Assembly: GCA_025655635.1 (NCBI GenBank)
Contig: JAHXIM010000481.1
Coordinates: 1-7,702, forward strand
Reading direction: 5' to 3'
Origin: a gamma proteobacterium symbiont of Lucinoma myriamae
GTDB lineage: Bacteria; Pseudomonadota; Gammaproteobacteria; GRL18
Length of the DNA stretch: 7,702 bases
How positions within the stretch are numbered: position 1 is the stretch's first letter; the number at the start of each line of letters is the position of its first letter. Shown in pieces: positions 1-5,785 of this stretch. The notes beneath the pieces are model-generated. The model had not been told where the DNA came from. It searched no databases and saw nothing but the letters and a program-made list of their open reading frames with translations. Made by a program: the position numbers and the translations under genes.

Positions 1-29
1 TGAGGGGCTGTTAGGGTTAGTTGCGTCAT
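1..29 (-). CDS. Possible start of a further gene, cut by the window edge
   Basis: An ATG at position 29 opens a minus-strand frame reading MTQLTLTAP and still open at the window edge. It starts 32 bp after the thermonuclease stop codon, which fits the next gene of a minus-strand series. A GGGA at 13 nt upstream is the only Shine-Dalgarno candidate and is rather far away. Nine codons are too few to recognise a family. It may equally be chance. Confidence 0.2.
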
Positions 30-60
30 GTGCTAATCTTGATCCCTATTTATATAAAAA

Positions 61-795
61 TCAAGCACTTTCATTGATCACGGGTATATTTGAAAAATAC
101 AGCTTATCTTTCTTTGCAATACGAATTGATAATTTAGGCGTTAGTTTTAAATAAATACTTTTTCGGCTTTTACTATAGCCTGAAATCGTACCACGAATAT
201 AACGAAACCCTTTACTTTTTAACGGCAGTTTATAAGCGTCAAGCCATTGGTTTTCTGGCAAATTCCAAATACCCAGTTTGGTATTTTTAGCGCTATTTTC
301 AATAGACCGGTAGCAATTAATACGACTATCATTGGGAGGAACAACTATGCTGTGTGCCAGACCCTTTGCCAATAATAATTGTTCAACACTTTGTCCATCG
401 TCAAGATTGACGTAGGCTAATAGACGTTTATAGCGATCTTTCTTATCTTGATCATATGCCAGGCCTATTTTTTTGTTATAAGTCAGGAGTGTCTTTAAGA
501 CCTTATAAGCCTGTCTGGCATACGGCTGTGACGGTTTTCCCTGACGGCCTAATTCTGGAGTATCAATACCAAGCAAACGAATTTTCCTGCCGTTTTGCAA
601 ATGAACAGTATCACCATCAATCACTTTGGCTACCCTGGCCCACTCGGCGACTTTGGCTAATTGCTGCTTATTCGTCAAACAATGTGCATCAGCCCAAGCA
701 GTGCTGGACAACAAACCAGCTAAGACTAAACTGCTAAAAAATAGATACTGCCATAAAAAATTATGAAACATGTGTCTAGTCACTCTTGAAAGCAC
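61..795 (-). CDS. Secreted thermonuclease (SNase/TNase) family protein
   Basis: This is a calcium-dependent staphylococcal-nuclease-like phosphodiesterase predicted to cut DNA or RNA in the periplasm or outside the cell. Residues 1-36 form a signal peptide with a hydrophobic core and an AWA-DA cleavage site. The OB-fold nuclease core spans about 54-180. The family active-site residues are all visible: IDGDT with D60 and D62, R73 and D78/E81 in RLLGIDTPE, and R124 in the DRYKRLLAY segment. After the core lies a basic tail (about 197-235) containing an IRGTISG segment, possibly a second small OB-like unit of unknown role. The longest frame starts at GTG 795. ATG 771 is an alternative giving 236 aa, and a TATAAT at 797-802 would place the transcript start downstream of that GTG. 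The longer start, however, supplies the arginines expected in the signal-peptide n-region. The gene follows the rpmE terminator, so it probably has its own promoter. The family call is firm; the start is not. Confidence 0.9.
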   Translation of the reverse strand: MLSRVTRHMFHNFLWQYLFFSSLVLAGLLSSTAWADAHCLTNKQQLAKVAEWARVAKVIDGDTVHLQNGRKIRLLGIDTPELGRQGKPSQPYARQAYKVLKTLLTYNKKIGLAYDQDKKDRYKRLLAYVNLDDGQSVEQLLLAKGLAHSIVVPPNDSRINCYRSIENSAKNTKLGIWNLPENQWLDAYKLPLKSKGFRYIRGTISGYSKSRKSIYLKLTPKLSIRIAKKDKLYFSNIPVINESA

Positions 796-796
796 A

Positions 797-824
797 ATTA
801 TATGCTTTCTTCCTGGTGAGACAA
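797..824 (-). promoter_or_regulatory. Candidate promoter of the thermonuclease gene
   Basis: On the minus strand a perfect -10 TATAAT (802-797) lies 16 bp after TTGTCT (824-819), which matches 4 of 6 -35 positions. The predicted start is near 790, within the beginning of the longest nuclease frame. If the promoter is real, the ATG at 771 is the translation start. It overlaps the U-tract of the rpmE terminator. In AT-rich DNA a lone TATAAT can arise by chance. Confidence 0.4.
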
Positions 825-857
825 AAAAAAAGCACTTTGGATCACCAAAGTGCTTTT
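823..857 (-). terminator. Intrinsic terminator of rpmE
   Basis: A perfect 13-bp stem (AAAAGCACTTTGG paired with CCAAAGTGCTTTT) closes a 4-nt loop. Read on the minus strand it runs into nine consecutive T (831-823). It lies about 70 bp after the rpmE stop and before the thermonuclease gene, so it ends the rpmE transcript. The plus-strand reading has only TTTT after the stem and would be a weak terminator. Confidence 0.9.
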
Positions 858-927
858 ATCCGGACTTATCCCCAGCCTTTATTAAAAAGTCAGAGATAAA
901 ACCTAATAGCTTTCTTTACCTGAAGTT

Positions 928-1137
928 TTACTTCTTCATGCCGTACTTCTGACGGAACTTATCAACACGTCCAGCAGTATCAACTAGTTTTTGTTTACCA
1001 GTGTAAAAAGGATGACACTTGGAACATACTTCAATAGATAATGTCTCTTTATTCAGTGTGGAGCCCGTTGTAAAGCTGTTACCACAGCTACAATTAACCT
1101 GGACTTCTTTATATTCTGGATGGATATCTGCTTGCAT
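928..1137 (-). CDS. rpmE: 50S ribosomal protein bL31, zinc-binding (C+) type
   Basis: This is large-subunit ribosomal protein L31, which sits at the subunit interface near the central protuberance and contributes to the intersubunit bridge with the small-subunit head. At 69 aa it has the usual length. The zinc ligands of the C+ form are intact: C16 and C18 (CSC) and C38 and C41 (CSKC), followed by the family signature HPFYTGKQK. The C-terminal GRVDKFRQKYG segment is also typical. The ATG start has an AAGG ribosome binding site 9 nt upstream. It lies 194 bp after rho on the same strand, with its own strong promoter candidate at 1260-1288 and a terminator behind it, so it is probably a single-gene transcript. 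E. coli L31 is known to repress its own mRNA through the leader. The roughly 115-nt leader here could serve that purpose, but I see no homology to prove it. Confidence 0.98.
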   Translation of the reverse strand: MQADIHPEYKEVQVNCSCGNSFTTGSTLNKETLSIEVCSKCHPFYTGKQKLVDTAGRVDKFRQKYGMKK

Positions 1138-1259
1138 AATATTAAACCTTATAAAATTCTTTAAATGCCGCCATCAATTGTTTTCTCTTCTATTCTCTTC
1201 TCAAAAAAGTAAAAGTAAAAAGCAGAAAAAATTAATACCGCATCTATTAGGAACGGGCG

Positions 1260-1288
1260 ATCATACGCTGATTTCCCCTCTGTTTCAA
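1260..1288 (-). promoter_or_regulatory. Sigma70 promoter of rpmE with GC-rich discriminator
   Basis: On the minus strand TTGAAA (1288-1283) and TATGAT (1265-1260) are separated by the ideal 17 bp; each matches 5 of 6 consensus positions. The transcript would start near 1253, giving a leader of about 115 nt. The six bases after the -10 are CGCCCG. A GC-rich discriminator is the known hallmark of promoters under negative stringent control (ppGpp/DksA), which fits a ribosomal protein gene. Confidence 0.7.
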
Positions 1289-1289
1289 G

Positions 1290-1316
1290 AAAAATTTTCA
1301 AGCAGTATGAACTACT
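1290..1316 (-). terminator. Weak candidate terminator of rho
   Basis: Just after the rho stop, the minus strand can form AGTAGT-TCAT-ACTGCT, a 6-bp stem with one G-U pair, followed by TGAAAA and five T (1294-1290). The stem is short and the U-tract is not immediately adjacent, so termination may be inefficient or Rho-dependent. It abuts the -35 of the rpmE promoter. Confidence 0.25.
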
Positions 1317-1331
1317 ATTGTTTTTTATAAA

Positions 1332-2588
1332 TTATCGATTCATTGAAGCAAAAAACTGCTCATTCAGCTTAGTGTCTTTCATCTTGTCCTGCATAAATTC
1401 CATAGCACTAATTTCATCCATAGGATGTAAAATTTTACGCAAAATCCAGACTTTTTGTAAATCTTCAGGATTCATTAGCAGATCTTCTTTACGCGTACCG
1501 GAACGATTCACATTAATCGCAGGATAGATACGCTTTTCAGCAAGCTTACGGCTCAGGTGCAACTCCATATTACCGGTGCCTTTGAATTCTTCATAGATGA
1601 CTTCATCCATTTTTGAACCCGTGTCAATCAATGCTGTTGCCAGGATAGTTAATGAACCACCCTCTTCAATATTACGTGCAGCACCAAAGAAGCGTTTAGG
1701 ACGTTGTAATGCATTAGCATCCACACCACCGGTTAACACCTTACCTGAAGAAGGAATAACGGTATTATAAGCACGTGCGAGACGGGTGATTGAGTCAAGT
1801 AGAATGACGACATCTTTCTTATGTTCGACCAGACGTTTGGCTTTTTCAATAACCATTTCTGCGACCTGAACGTGACGACTGGCAGGCTCATCAAAGGTCG
1901 AAGATATCACTTCACCTTTTACCGAACGCTCCATTTCTGTCACTTCTTCCGGGCGCTCATCAATCAGCAAAACGATTAAAAAACACTCTGGATGATTAGC
2001 CACAATAGATTGTGCGATATTCTGCAGCATCATTGTCTTACCGGTTTTAGGCGGTGCAACAATCAAACCACGTTGTCCTTTACCCGTAGGTGACATCAGG
2101 TCGATGACTCTGGCAGTAAAATCTTCAGTACTGCCGTTACCCTGCTCCATGGTAAAACGATCATCAGGAAATAATGGTGTCAAATTTTCGAATAAGACTT
2201 TATGACGAGAATGTTCTGGTTGATCAAAGTTGATCTGATTGACTTTTAATAATGCAAAATAACGCTCACCATCTTTAGGTGGTCTGATTTTACCAGCAAC
2301 AGTATCACCGGTTCTTAAACCAAAACGTCTTATTTGACTCGGCGAAACATAAATATCATCTGGTCCGGCAAGATAGGAACAATCAGCCGATCGTAAGAAA
2401 CCAAAGCCATCCTGGAGAATTTCCAGAACACCATCACCATAAATATCTTCACCGCTTTTCGCGTGAGCTTTTAGGATGGCAAAAATAACATCCTGTTTTC
2501 TAGCTCTTGAGATATTCTCAATTTTGAGTTCTTTGGCGGTGTCCAGTAATTCAGAGGCGGGTTTTTGCTTAAGTTCGGTGAGATTCAT
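1332..2588 (-). CDS. rho: Transcription termination factor Rho
   Basis: Rho is the hexameric RNA-dependent ATPase and RNA-DNA helicase that ends transcription at rut sites and silences untranslated RNA. At 418 aa it matches the E. coli length (419) with no N-terminal insertion. Visible parts are the N-terminal helical domain (1-47), the cold-shock-like RNA-binding domain with RNP1 GFGFLR (61-66) plus Y80, E108 and Y110, and the RecA-type motor. In the motor I see Walker A PPKTGKT (179-185; K181, K184), the catalytic E211 followed by R212, Walker B LLLD-type with D265, the Q-loop K283, the R-loop K326 and the arginine finger R366. Position 182 is Thr where E. coli has Ala, a common variant. 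ATG 2588 is supported by AAAGG at 5 nt. It lies downstream of trxA as in E. coli, behind a 455-bp region with its own promoter candidate and a rut-like stretch, suggesting autogenous attenuation. Confidence 0.99.
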   Translation of the reverse strand: MNLTELKQKPASELLDTAKELKIENISRARKQDVIFAILKAHAKSGEDIYGDGVLEILQDGFGFLRSADCSYLAGPDDIYVSPSQIRRFGLRTGDTVAGKIRPPKDGERYFALLKVNQINFDQPEHSRHKVLFENLTPLFPDDRFTMEQGNGSTEDFTARVIDLMSPTGKGQRGLIVAPPKTGKTMMLQNIAQSIVANHPECFLIVLLIDERPEEVTEMERSVKGEVISSTFDEPASRHVQVAEMVIEKAKRLVEHKKDVVILLDSITRLARAYNTVIPSSGKVLTGGVDANALQRPKRFFGAARNIEEGGSLTILATALIDTGSKMDEVIYEEFKGTGNMELHLSRKLAEKRIYPAINVNRSGTRKEDLLMNPEDLQKVWILRKILHPMDEISAMEFMQDKMKDTKLNEQFFASMNR

Positions 2589-2600
2589 TTTAACCTTTGG

Positions 2601-2663
2601 CTTTTAGTAATTAGTTGTAATGGTTGATTGATATGCATAATTGATATGATTTGAAAATTTGGA
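2601..2663 (-). promoter_or_regulatory. rut-like C-over-G leader segment before rho
   Basis: The 63 nt just upstream of the rho ribosome binding site contain about 15 C and only 2 G on the transcribed strand. The C residues are spread at short, fairly even intervals, mostly as TC, AC or CC, and no stable hairpin is evident. These are the known features of Rho utilisation sites, and E. coli rho is autoregulated by Rho-dependent attenuation in its leader. The function here is inferred from composition and position only. A 9-bp direct repeat (ATTGATATG on the plus strand, 2627-2635 and 2640-2648) lies inside it. Confidence 0.4.
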
Positions 2664-2672
2664 TAACTATTT

Positions 2673-2692
2673 ATTAATTCGTATTAATTCGT
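2673..2692. repeat. Two tandem copies of a 10-bp unit
   Basis: ATTAATTCGT occurs twice in immediate succession (2673-2682 and 2683-2692). The repeat lies inside the rho leader downstream of the best promoter candidate. One helical turn of spacing would place the copies on the same DNA face, but nothing else suggests a binding site. Confidence 0.6.
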
Positions 2693-2737
2693 ATTTCAGA
2701 CTTCTATTTAAGTAGTTTATCTAACTTTTAATTCAGC

Positions 2738-2765
2738 ATTTTATTCGAAAGAAGGGAGCTATCAA
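2738..2765 (-). promoter_or_regulatory. Candidate sigma70 promoter of rho
   Basis: On the minus strand TTGATA (2765-2760) and TAAAAT (2743-2738) each match 5 of 6 consensus positions and are 16 bp apart. The start would be near 2731, giving a rho leader of about 143 nt that includes the tandem repeat and the rut-like segment. A second, weaker possibility is the perfect TATAAT at 2795-2790, which lacks a -35. Confidence 0.5.
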
Positions 2766-2945
2766 ATAATCAGAAATTTGTTTTTTTTCATTATATTAAA
2801 GACAGGGTAATAAATTATTGTGAGGTTTATTACGAATGGATGATATTTGGAACTCTAACTATTATTCGAAAAGCACGAGCGAAATAAGTTACGAATATAA
2901 TCAGACTAAAGAATATCTTTAATAGAACTTGGCAGATCATACCTT

Positions 2946-2992
2946 AAAAGGAATGTTATGTCCAGAACTTGCTTAAAAGAACTGAACATAAC
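2946..2992 (-). terminator. Imperfect hairpin behind trxA, possible terminator or attenuator
   Basis: On the minus strand GTTATGTTCAG (2992-2982) pairs with CTGGACATAAC (2965-2955) in 11 bp with one G-U. Above it are a UU/UU internal loop, three more pairs and the loop TTAAGC. ATTCCTTTT follows the stem, an interrupted and weak U-tract. It lies 52 bp after trxA and 190 bp before the rho promoter candidate. It could end trxA transcripts or regulate read-through into rho. Confidence 0.4.
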
Positions 2993-3007
2993 TATGGAAT
3001 TCAGGCA

Positions 3008-3029
3008 AGAGTTATTATTTATTAACTCT
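3008..3029. repeat. 7-bp inverted repeat just after trxA
   Basis: AGAGTTA and TAACTCT flank an 8-nt A/T-only loop, starting 14 nt after the trxA stop codon. No U-tract follows on either strand, so it is not a classical terminator; a role in protecting the trxA mRNA 3' end is possible but unproven. Confidence 0.5.
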
Positions 3030-3043
3030 ATCTGAAGCCGTAT

Positions 3044-3370
3044 TTAGATATTAGAGTCAATAAAAGCAGTCAGCTGTGATTTAGATACAGCACCTACTTT
3101 AGTGGCTTCTACTTGTCCATTTTTATACATCATTAATGTTGGGATCCCACGGATACCAAATTTAGGCGGTGTATTGGGATTATCATCAATATTTAATTTA
3201 GCGACTTTTAAGCGCCCTTCATACTCATCAGAGATCTCATCCAAAATTGGCGCTATCATTTTACAAGGTCCACACCATTCAGCCCAAAAATCAACTAATA
3301 CTGGTAAATCACCCTGAAGCACTTCTTCATCAAAGGTATCATCTGATACGTAAACGATCTTATCGCTCAA
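3044..3370 (-). CDS. trxA: Thioredoxin 1
   Basis: This is a cytoplasmic dithiol-disulfide oxidoreductase that is reduced by thioredoxin reductase and in turn reduces ribonucleotide reductase, PAPS reductase and other targets. The thioredoxin fold fills the whole protein: buried D27, active site WCGPC with C33 and C36, cis-proline P77 in GIPTLM, and the KVGA loop near residue 91. I chose the TTG at 3370 as start. GGAG lies 8 nt upstream, and the product MSDKIVYVSD then aligns residue for residue with E. coli TrxA, giving 108 aa. The frame extends further to a GTG at 3412, but that adds 14 residues absent from the family and has no ribosome binding site. It lies upstream of rho on the same strand and diverges from rep across about 250 bp. 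Confidence 0.97.
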   Translation of the reverse strand: MSDKIVYVSDDTFDEEVLQGDLPVLVDFWAEWCGPCKMIAPILDEISDEYEGRLKVAKLNIDDNPNTPPKFGIRGIPTLMMYKNGQVEATKVGAVSKSQLTAFIDSNI

Positions 3371-3428
3371 TTTAAATTCTCCAAATTTATCTTTTTGTAT
3401 ACTTTTTATCACTTAATGCAGAACGAAC

Positions 3429-3455
3429 ATTTTATCACAAAAATTATCATGATAA
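3429..3455 (-). promoter_or_regulatory. Candidate extended -10 promoter of trxA
   Basis: On the minus strand TGATAAAAT (3437-3429) is an extended -10 (TGn followed by TAAAAT). TTATCA (3455-3450) matches 4 of 6 -35 positions at 15-bp spacing, which is short but tolerable with an extended -10. The start would be near 3422, leaving a leader of about 52 nt to the TTG start codon. Confidence 0.45.
3444..3455. promoter_or_regulatory. 12-bp perfect palindrome at the trxA promoter
   Basis: TTATCATGATAA is perfectly self-complementary and overlaps the candidate -35 of trxA, a position from which a bound dimeric repressor could block transcription. I cannot assign a regulator. Palindromes of this size also occur by chance in AT-rich DNA. 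Confidence 0.3.
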
Positions 3456-3581
3456 CTCATATTGAACAAGAGTTGTCTTCCACACACACGCTAAGGATAT
3501 AGTTCCATGTCAGAATATTCAAGCACCTTAAGCAAATAATAGCTAATTTTTCGTTATATTGAACTTCTTCTCACTAGAATT

Positions 3582-3590
3582 TGCTAAAAT
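3582..3590 (+). promoter_or_regulatory. Candidate extended -10 promoter of rep
   Basis: TGCTAAAAT is an extended -10 element matching TGn plus 5 of 6 -10 positions. The nearest -35-like hexamer, TTGAAC at 3559-3564, is 20 bp away, which is too far for optimum, so activity would rest on the extended element. The start would be near 3597, about 27 nt before the rep start codon. Confidence 0.45.
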
Positions 3591-3623
3591 ATCTGTTTTT
3601 TTAAGCTCTTTGGGAAGCTCACA

Positions 3624-5657
3624 TTGCCTGAACTCAACCGTCGCCAACAACAAGCAGTAGAACACATTGACAGCCCGTTACTTGTCCTTGCCGGTGCCGG
3701 CAGCGGCAAAACCCGCGTGATCACCAATAAAATTGCCTATTTGATTCAACAATGCGGTCACAAGGCGCATACCATTGCATCGGTCACTTTTACCAATAAG
3801 GCCGCACGTGAAATGAAAGAACGGGTGGCACAAATTATTCCAAAATCACAAATACGCGGTCTTAGAGTCTCTACATTTCATACACTGGGGCTTAATATTA
3901 TCAAGTCTGAGTTAACATTACTGGGTTTAAAAAGCGGCTTCTCAATTTTTGATACTCATGATAGTCATGCTTTACTTAAAGATATCATGCGCCAGCTAGC
4001 CTTCAGCTCTTCATCGCAACCTAACGAAGAATTTATTAAAGAATACTTTGAAAGCATTGCCCGACAAATCTCCAGTTGGAAAAATGATTGTATTACTCCG
4101 GAGCAGTTAGCACAGCAAAGCGCTATCGATCCAGCTTTTGCATATAGCGTTAAGGCTTATGAACAATATAACCATCATTTGAGAACCTACAATGCCGTTG
4201 ATTTTGATGATCTAATCATGTTGCCGGTACTTATTTTCAGTTACAACCCCGCTATTTTAGAAAAATGGCGTAATCGTATCCGCTATCTGCTGGTTGATGA
4301 ATATCAGGATACCAACACCACACAATATCAACTGGTTAAGTTATTAGTAGGCGATCGCACCTCACTAACAGTGGTTGGCGATGATGATCAATCCATTTAC
4401 TGCTGGCGTGGTGCCAAACCTGAAAATCTGGCTTTGCTGGAAAAAGATTTCCCACAACTAAAGGTCATTAAATTAGAACAAAATTACCGTTCAACTAAAA
4501 TTATTTTAAAAGCCGCCAATACCCTGATTGCCAATAATCCTCACGTATTTGAAAAAGCACTGTGGAGCGATTTAGGCAATGGTGAACCCATTCGAGTCAT
4601 GCGTGTTCCCGATGAGCACAAAGAAGCTGAACGGGTTATCTCCGCTTTAGTTGCCCATCATTTTCGTTATAAGAAATCCTATGGTGACTATGCTATTCTC
4701 TATCGCGGCAATCATCAGTCAAGACTCTTTGAAAAACAGCTAAGAGAGCAACAGGTGCCCTATTTCCTCAGCGGTGGAACTTCCTTTTTCTCCTATATTG
4801 AAGTGCGCGATATGCTCTCTTATTTGCGCCTGCTGGTGAATCCTGCTGATGATAATGCCTTCCTGCGAATTATTAATACTCCACGACGACAAATCGGCAG
4901 TGCCACCATTGAGAAGCTCAGCCAATATTGTACCCAGTCAAATACCGGACTACTGGCTGGCTGTGAACATCTTGCCTTAAATGAATTTTTACCGGAAAAA
5001 GCGGTACAGAAGCTCAATGAATTTGCAAACTGGATGCAGCGCTTGCAAAAAAGCGCCTATGAAGGCAATCCGATCAAGGCTGTTGAACAGCTGATTGTTG
5101 ATATTGATTATGACACCTGGCTGTTTGAAACCAGTAATAATGAAAAACAGGCAGAAAAGCGCATTGAGAATGTCAATGAGTTAGTGGAATGGTTAAAACG
5201 CCTGCATGATAACGAGCCGGAAAGTACTCTGGACGATTTGGTCTCCAAAATGATTTTACTGGATATTATGGATCGTAATGAAGAAGACTCTGAAGGTGAT
5301 CAAGTCGCCCTAATGACCATGCATGCCTCAAAAGGCCTTGAATTCCCCTATGTTTATATCGTCGGCATGGAAGAAGAGCTGCTGCCGCACCGCACCAGTA
5401 TTGAAGAAGATAATATCGAGGAAGAACGTCGCCTATGTTATGTGGGCATCACCCGGGCGCAAAAAGAACTGACCTTTAGTTTAACCAGTAAGCGCAGACA
5501 ATATGGTGAAGTTGTCGATTGTGTGCCCAGTCGGTTTTTAGATGAGTTACCTGAAGAAGATCTGGAATGGCTGCAAGGTAAACAGCGTCTTGAAGCAGAA
5601 GAACGTAAAGAGCTTGGACGGTCAAGTATTGCGGGAATTCGGGATATTTTGGGGTAG
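3624..5657 (+). CDS. rep: ATP-dependent DNA helicase Rep (UvrD/Rep family)
   Basis: Rep is a superfamily 1A 3'-to-5' helicase that travels with the replisome (via DnaB in E. coli) and clears protein roadblocks and restarts stalled forks. At 677 aa it is close to the E. coli length (673) and similar throughout. Motifs seen are the Q-motif (Q8-Q10), Walker A AGAGSGKT (23-30; K29), motif Ia SVTFTNKAA (53-61), Walker B LLVDEYQDTN (222-231; D225, E226), motif III VGDDDQSIYCWRG (251-263), motif IV with R289 in LEQNYRS, motif V in MTMHASKGLEF (564-574) and motif VI with R611 in YVGITRAQ. The mobile 2B domain covers about 377-545. The wording of motifs and the family-typical GGTSFFS segment (384-390) favour Rep over UvrD or PcrA. 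The start is TTG 3624 with GGGAAG 6 nt upstream. It diverges from trxA and converges on the outer-membrane protein gene. Confidence 0.97.
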   Translation: MPELNRRQQQAVEHIDSPLLVLAGAGSGKTRVITNKIAYLIQQCGHKAHTIASVTFTNKAAREMKERVAQIIPKSQIRGLRVSTFHTLGLNIIKSELTLLGLKSGFSIFDTHDSHALLKDIMRQLAFSSSSQPNEEFIKEYFESIARQISSWKNDCITPEQLAQQSAIDPAFAYSVKAYEQYNHHLRTYNAVDFDDLIMLPVLIFSYNPAILEKWRNRIRYLLVDEYQDTNTTQYQLVKLLVGDRTSLTVVGDDDQSIYCWRGAKPENLALLEKDFPQLKVIKLEQNYRSTKIILKAANTLIANNPHVFEKALWSDLGNGEPIRVMRVPDEHKEAERVISALVAHHFRYKKSYGDYAILYRGNHQSRLFEKQLREQQVPYFLSGGTSFFSYIEVRDMLSYLRLLVNPADDNAFLRIINTPRRQIGSATIEKLSQYCTQSNTGLLAGCEHLALNEFLPEKAVQKLNEFANWMQRLQKSAYEGNPIKAVEQLIVDIDYDTWLFETSNNEKQAEKRIENVNELVEWLKRLHDNEPESTLDDLVSKMILLDIMDRNEEDSEGDQVALMTMHASKGLEFPYVYIVGMEEELLPHRTSIEEDNIEEERRLCYVGITRAQKELTFSLTSKRRQYGEVVDCVPSRFLDELPEEDLEWLQGKQRLEAEERKELGRSSIAGIRDILG

Positions 5658-5674
5658 AAGATATTAGCGTTCAG

Positions 5675-5716
5675 AAAAAGAAAAAGCCATTCCTGTGTCA
5701 GTGACGGAATGGCTTT
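5675..5716. terminator. Bidirectional terminator between rep and the TorF-like gene
   Basis: An 11-bp perfect stem, AAAGCCATTCC (5683-5693) with GGAATGGCTTT (5706-5716), closes a 12-nt loop that can add GTC/GAC pairs. On the minus strand it is followed by TTTTTCTTTTT (5685-5675), a strong U-tract for the outer-membrane protein gene. On the plus strand the tract is CTTTAACTTT, weaker, for rep 25 bp upstream. Confidence 0.85.
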
Positions 5717-5737
5717 AACTTTAAAACTAAGGACTAA

Positions 5738-5751
5738 CTAAAAGATTTTAG
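5738..5751. repeat. 14-bp near-palindrome CTAAAA-GA-TTTTAG
   Basis: Two 6-bp arms flank GA, in the 3' untranslated part of the outer-membrane protein transcript. The motif recurs in looser form as CTAAA-AGCC-TTTAG at 5784-5797, spanning the stop codon of that gene. No function is evident. Confidence 0.5.
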
Positions 5752-5763
5752 CCCTAAAGGATA

Positions 5764-5785
5764 AGTACTTTTCAAGAAAAGTACT
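5764..5785. repeat. Perfect 10-bp inverted repeat overlapping a stop codon
   Basis: AGTACTTTTC (5764-5773) and GAAAAGTACT (5776-5785) are separated by only AA. The right arm includes two bases of the TAG stop codon of the minus-strand gene. With a 2-nt spacer the RNA hairpin would lose its innermost pairs but could still form 8-9 bp. It has no following U-tract, so it is not itself a terminator. Confidence 0.6.

Larger units (their letters stand above)
2589..3043. other. Gene-free trxA-rho intergenic region (rho leader)
   Basis: No convincing gene lies in these 455 bp. Seen on the minus strand, in order, are an AT-loop inverted repeat right after trxA (3029-3008), a long imperfect hairpin (2992-2955), several short unsupported frames, a perfect -10 TATAAT at 2795-2790 lacking a good -35, a better promoter at 2765-2738, a 10-bp tandem repeat and a C-over-G stretch before rho. 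In E. coli this interval carries the rhoL leader and Rho-dependent attenuators. I find no rhoL-like peptide with a usable ribosome binding site. Confidence 0.7.

Noticed and set aside
9..21. Telomere-like TTAGGGTTAG at the left edge
   Set aside because: Fewer than two units; chance in a bacterial sequence.
1019..1330. Plus-strand 103-aa frame across rpmE and its leader
   Set aside because: It is antisense to rpmE, lacks a ribosome binding site and has no recognisable domain.
2763..2788. Plus-strand terminator (CAAAT/ATTTG followed by eight T)
   Set aside because: The stem is only five A/T-rich pairs and no plus-strand gene precedes it.
2762..2791. Nine-codon frame MKKNKFLII before the rho promoter
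   Set aside because: It has no ribosome binding site and its start overlaps the TATAAT; too short to support.
2830..2940. 36-aa hydrophobic frame on the minus strand (ATG 2940) in the rho leader
   Set aside because: AAGG sits 1 nt from the ATG, too close to act as a ribosome binding site. Its hydrophobicity is expected of AT-rich noncoding DNA.
2906..2989. 27-aa minus-strand frame (ATG 2989), considered as a rhoL-like leader peptide
   Set aside because: It has no Shine-Dalgarno sequence, overlaps the hairpin and shows no likeness to RhoL.
3412..3412. GTG at 3412 as the trxA start (122 aa)
   Set aside because: It adds 14 residues not found in thioredoxin 1, lacks a ribosome binding site and leaves the GGAG before TTG 3370 unexplained.
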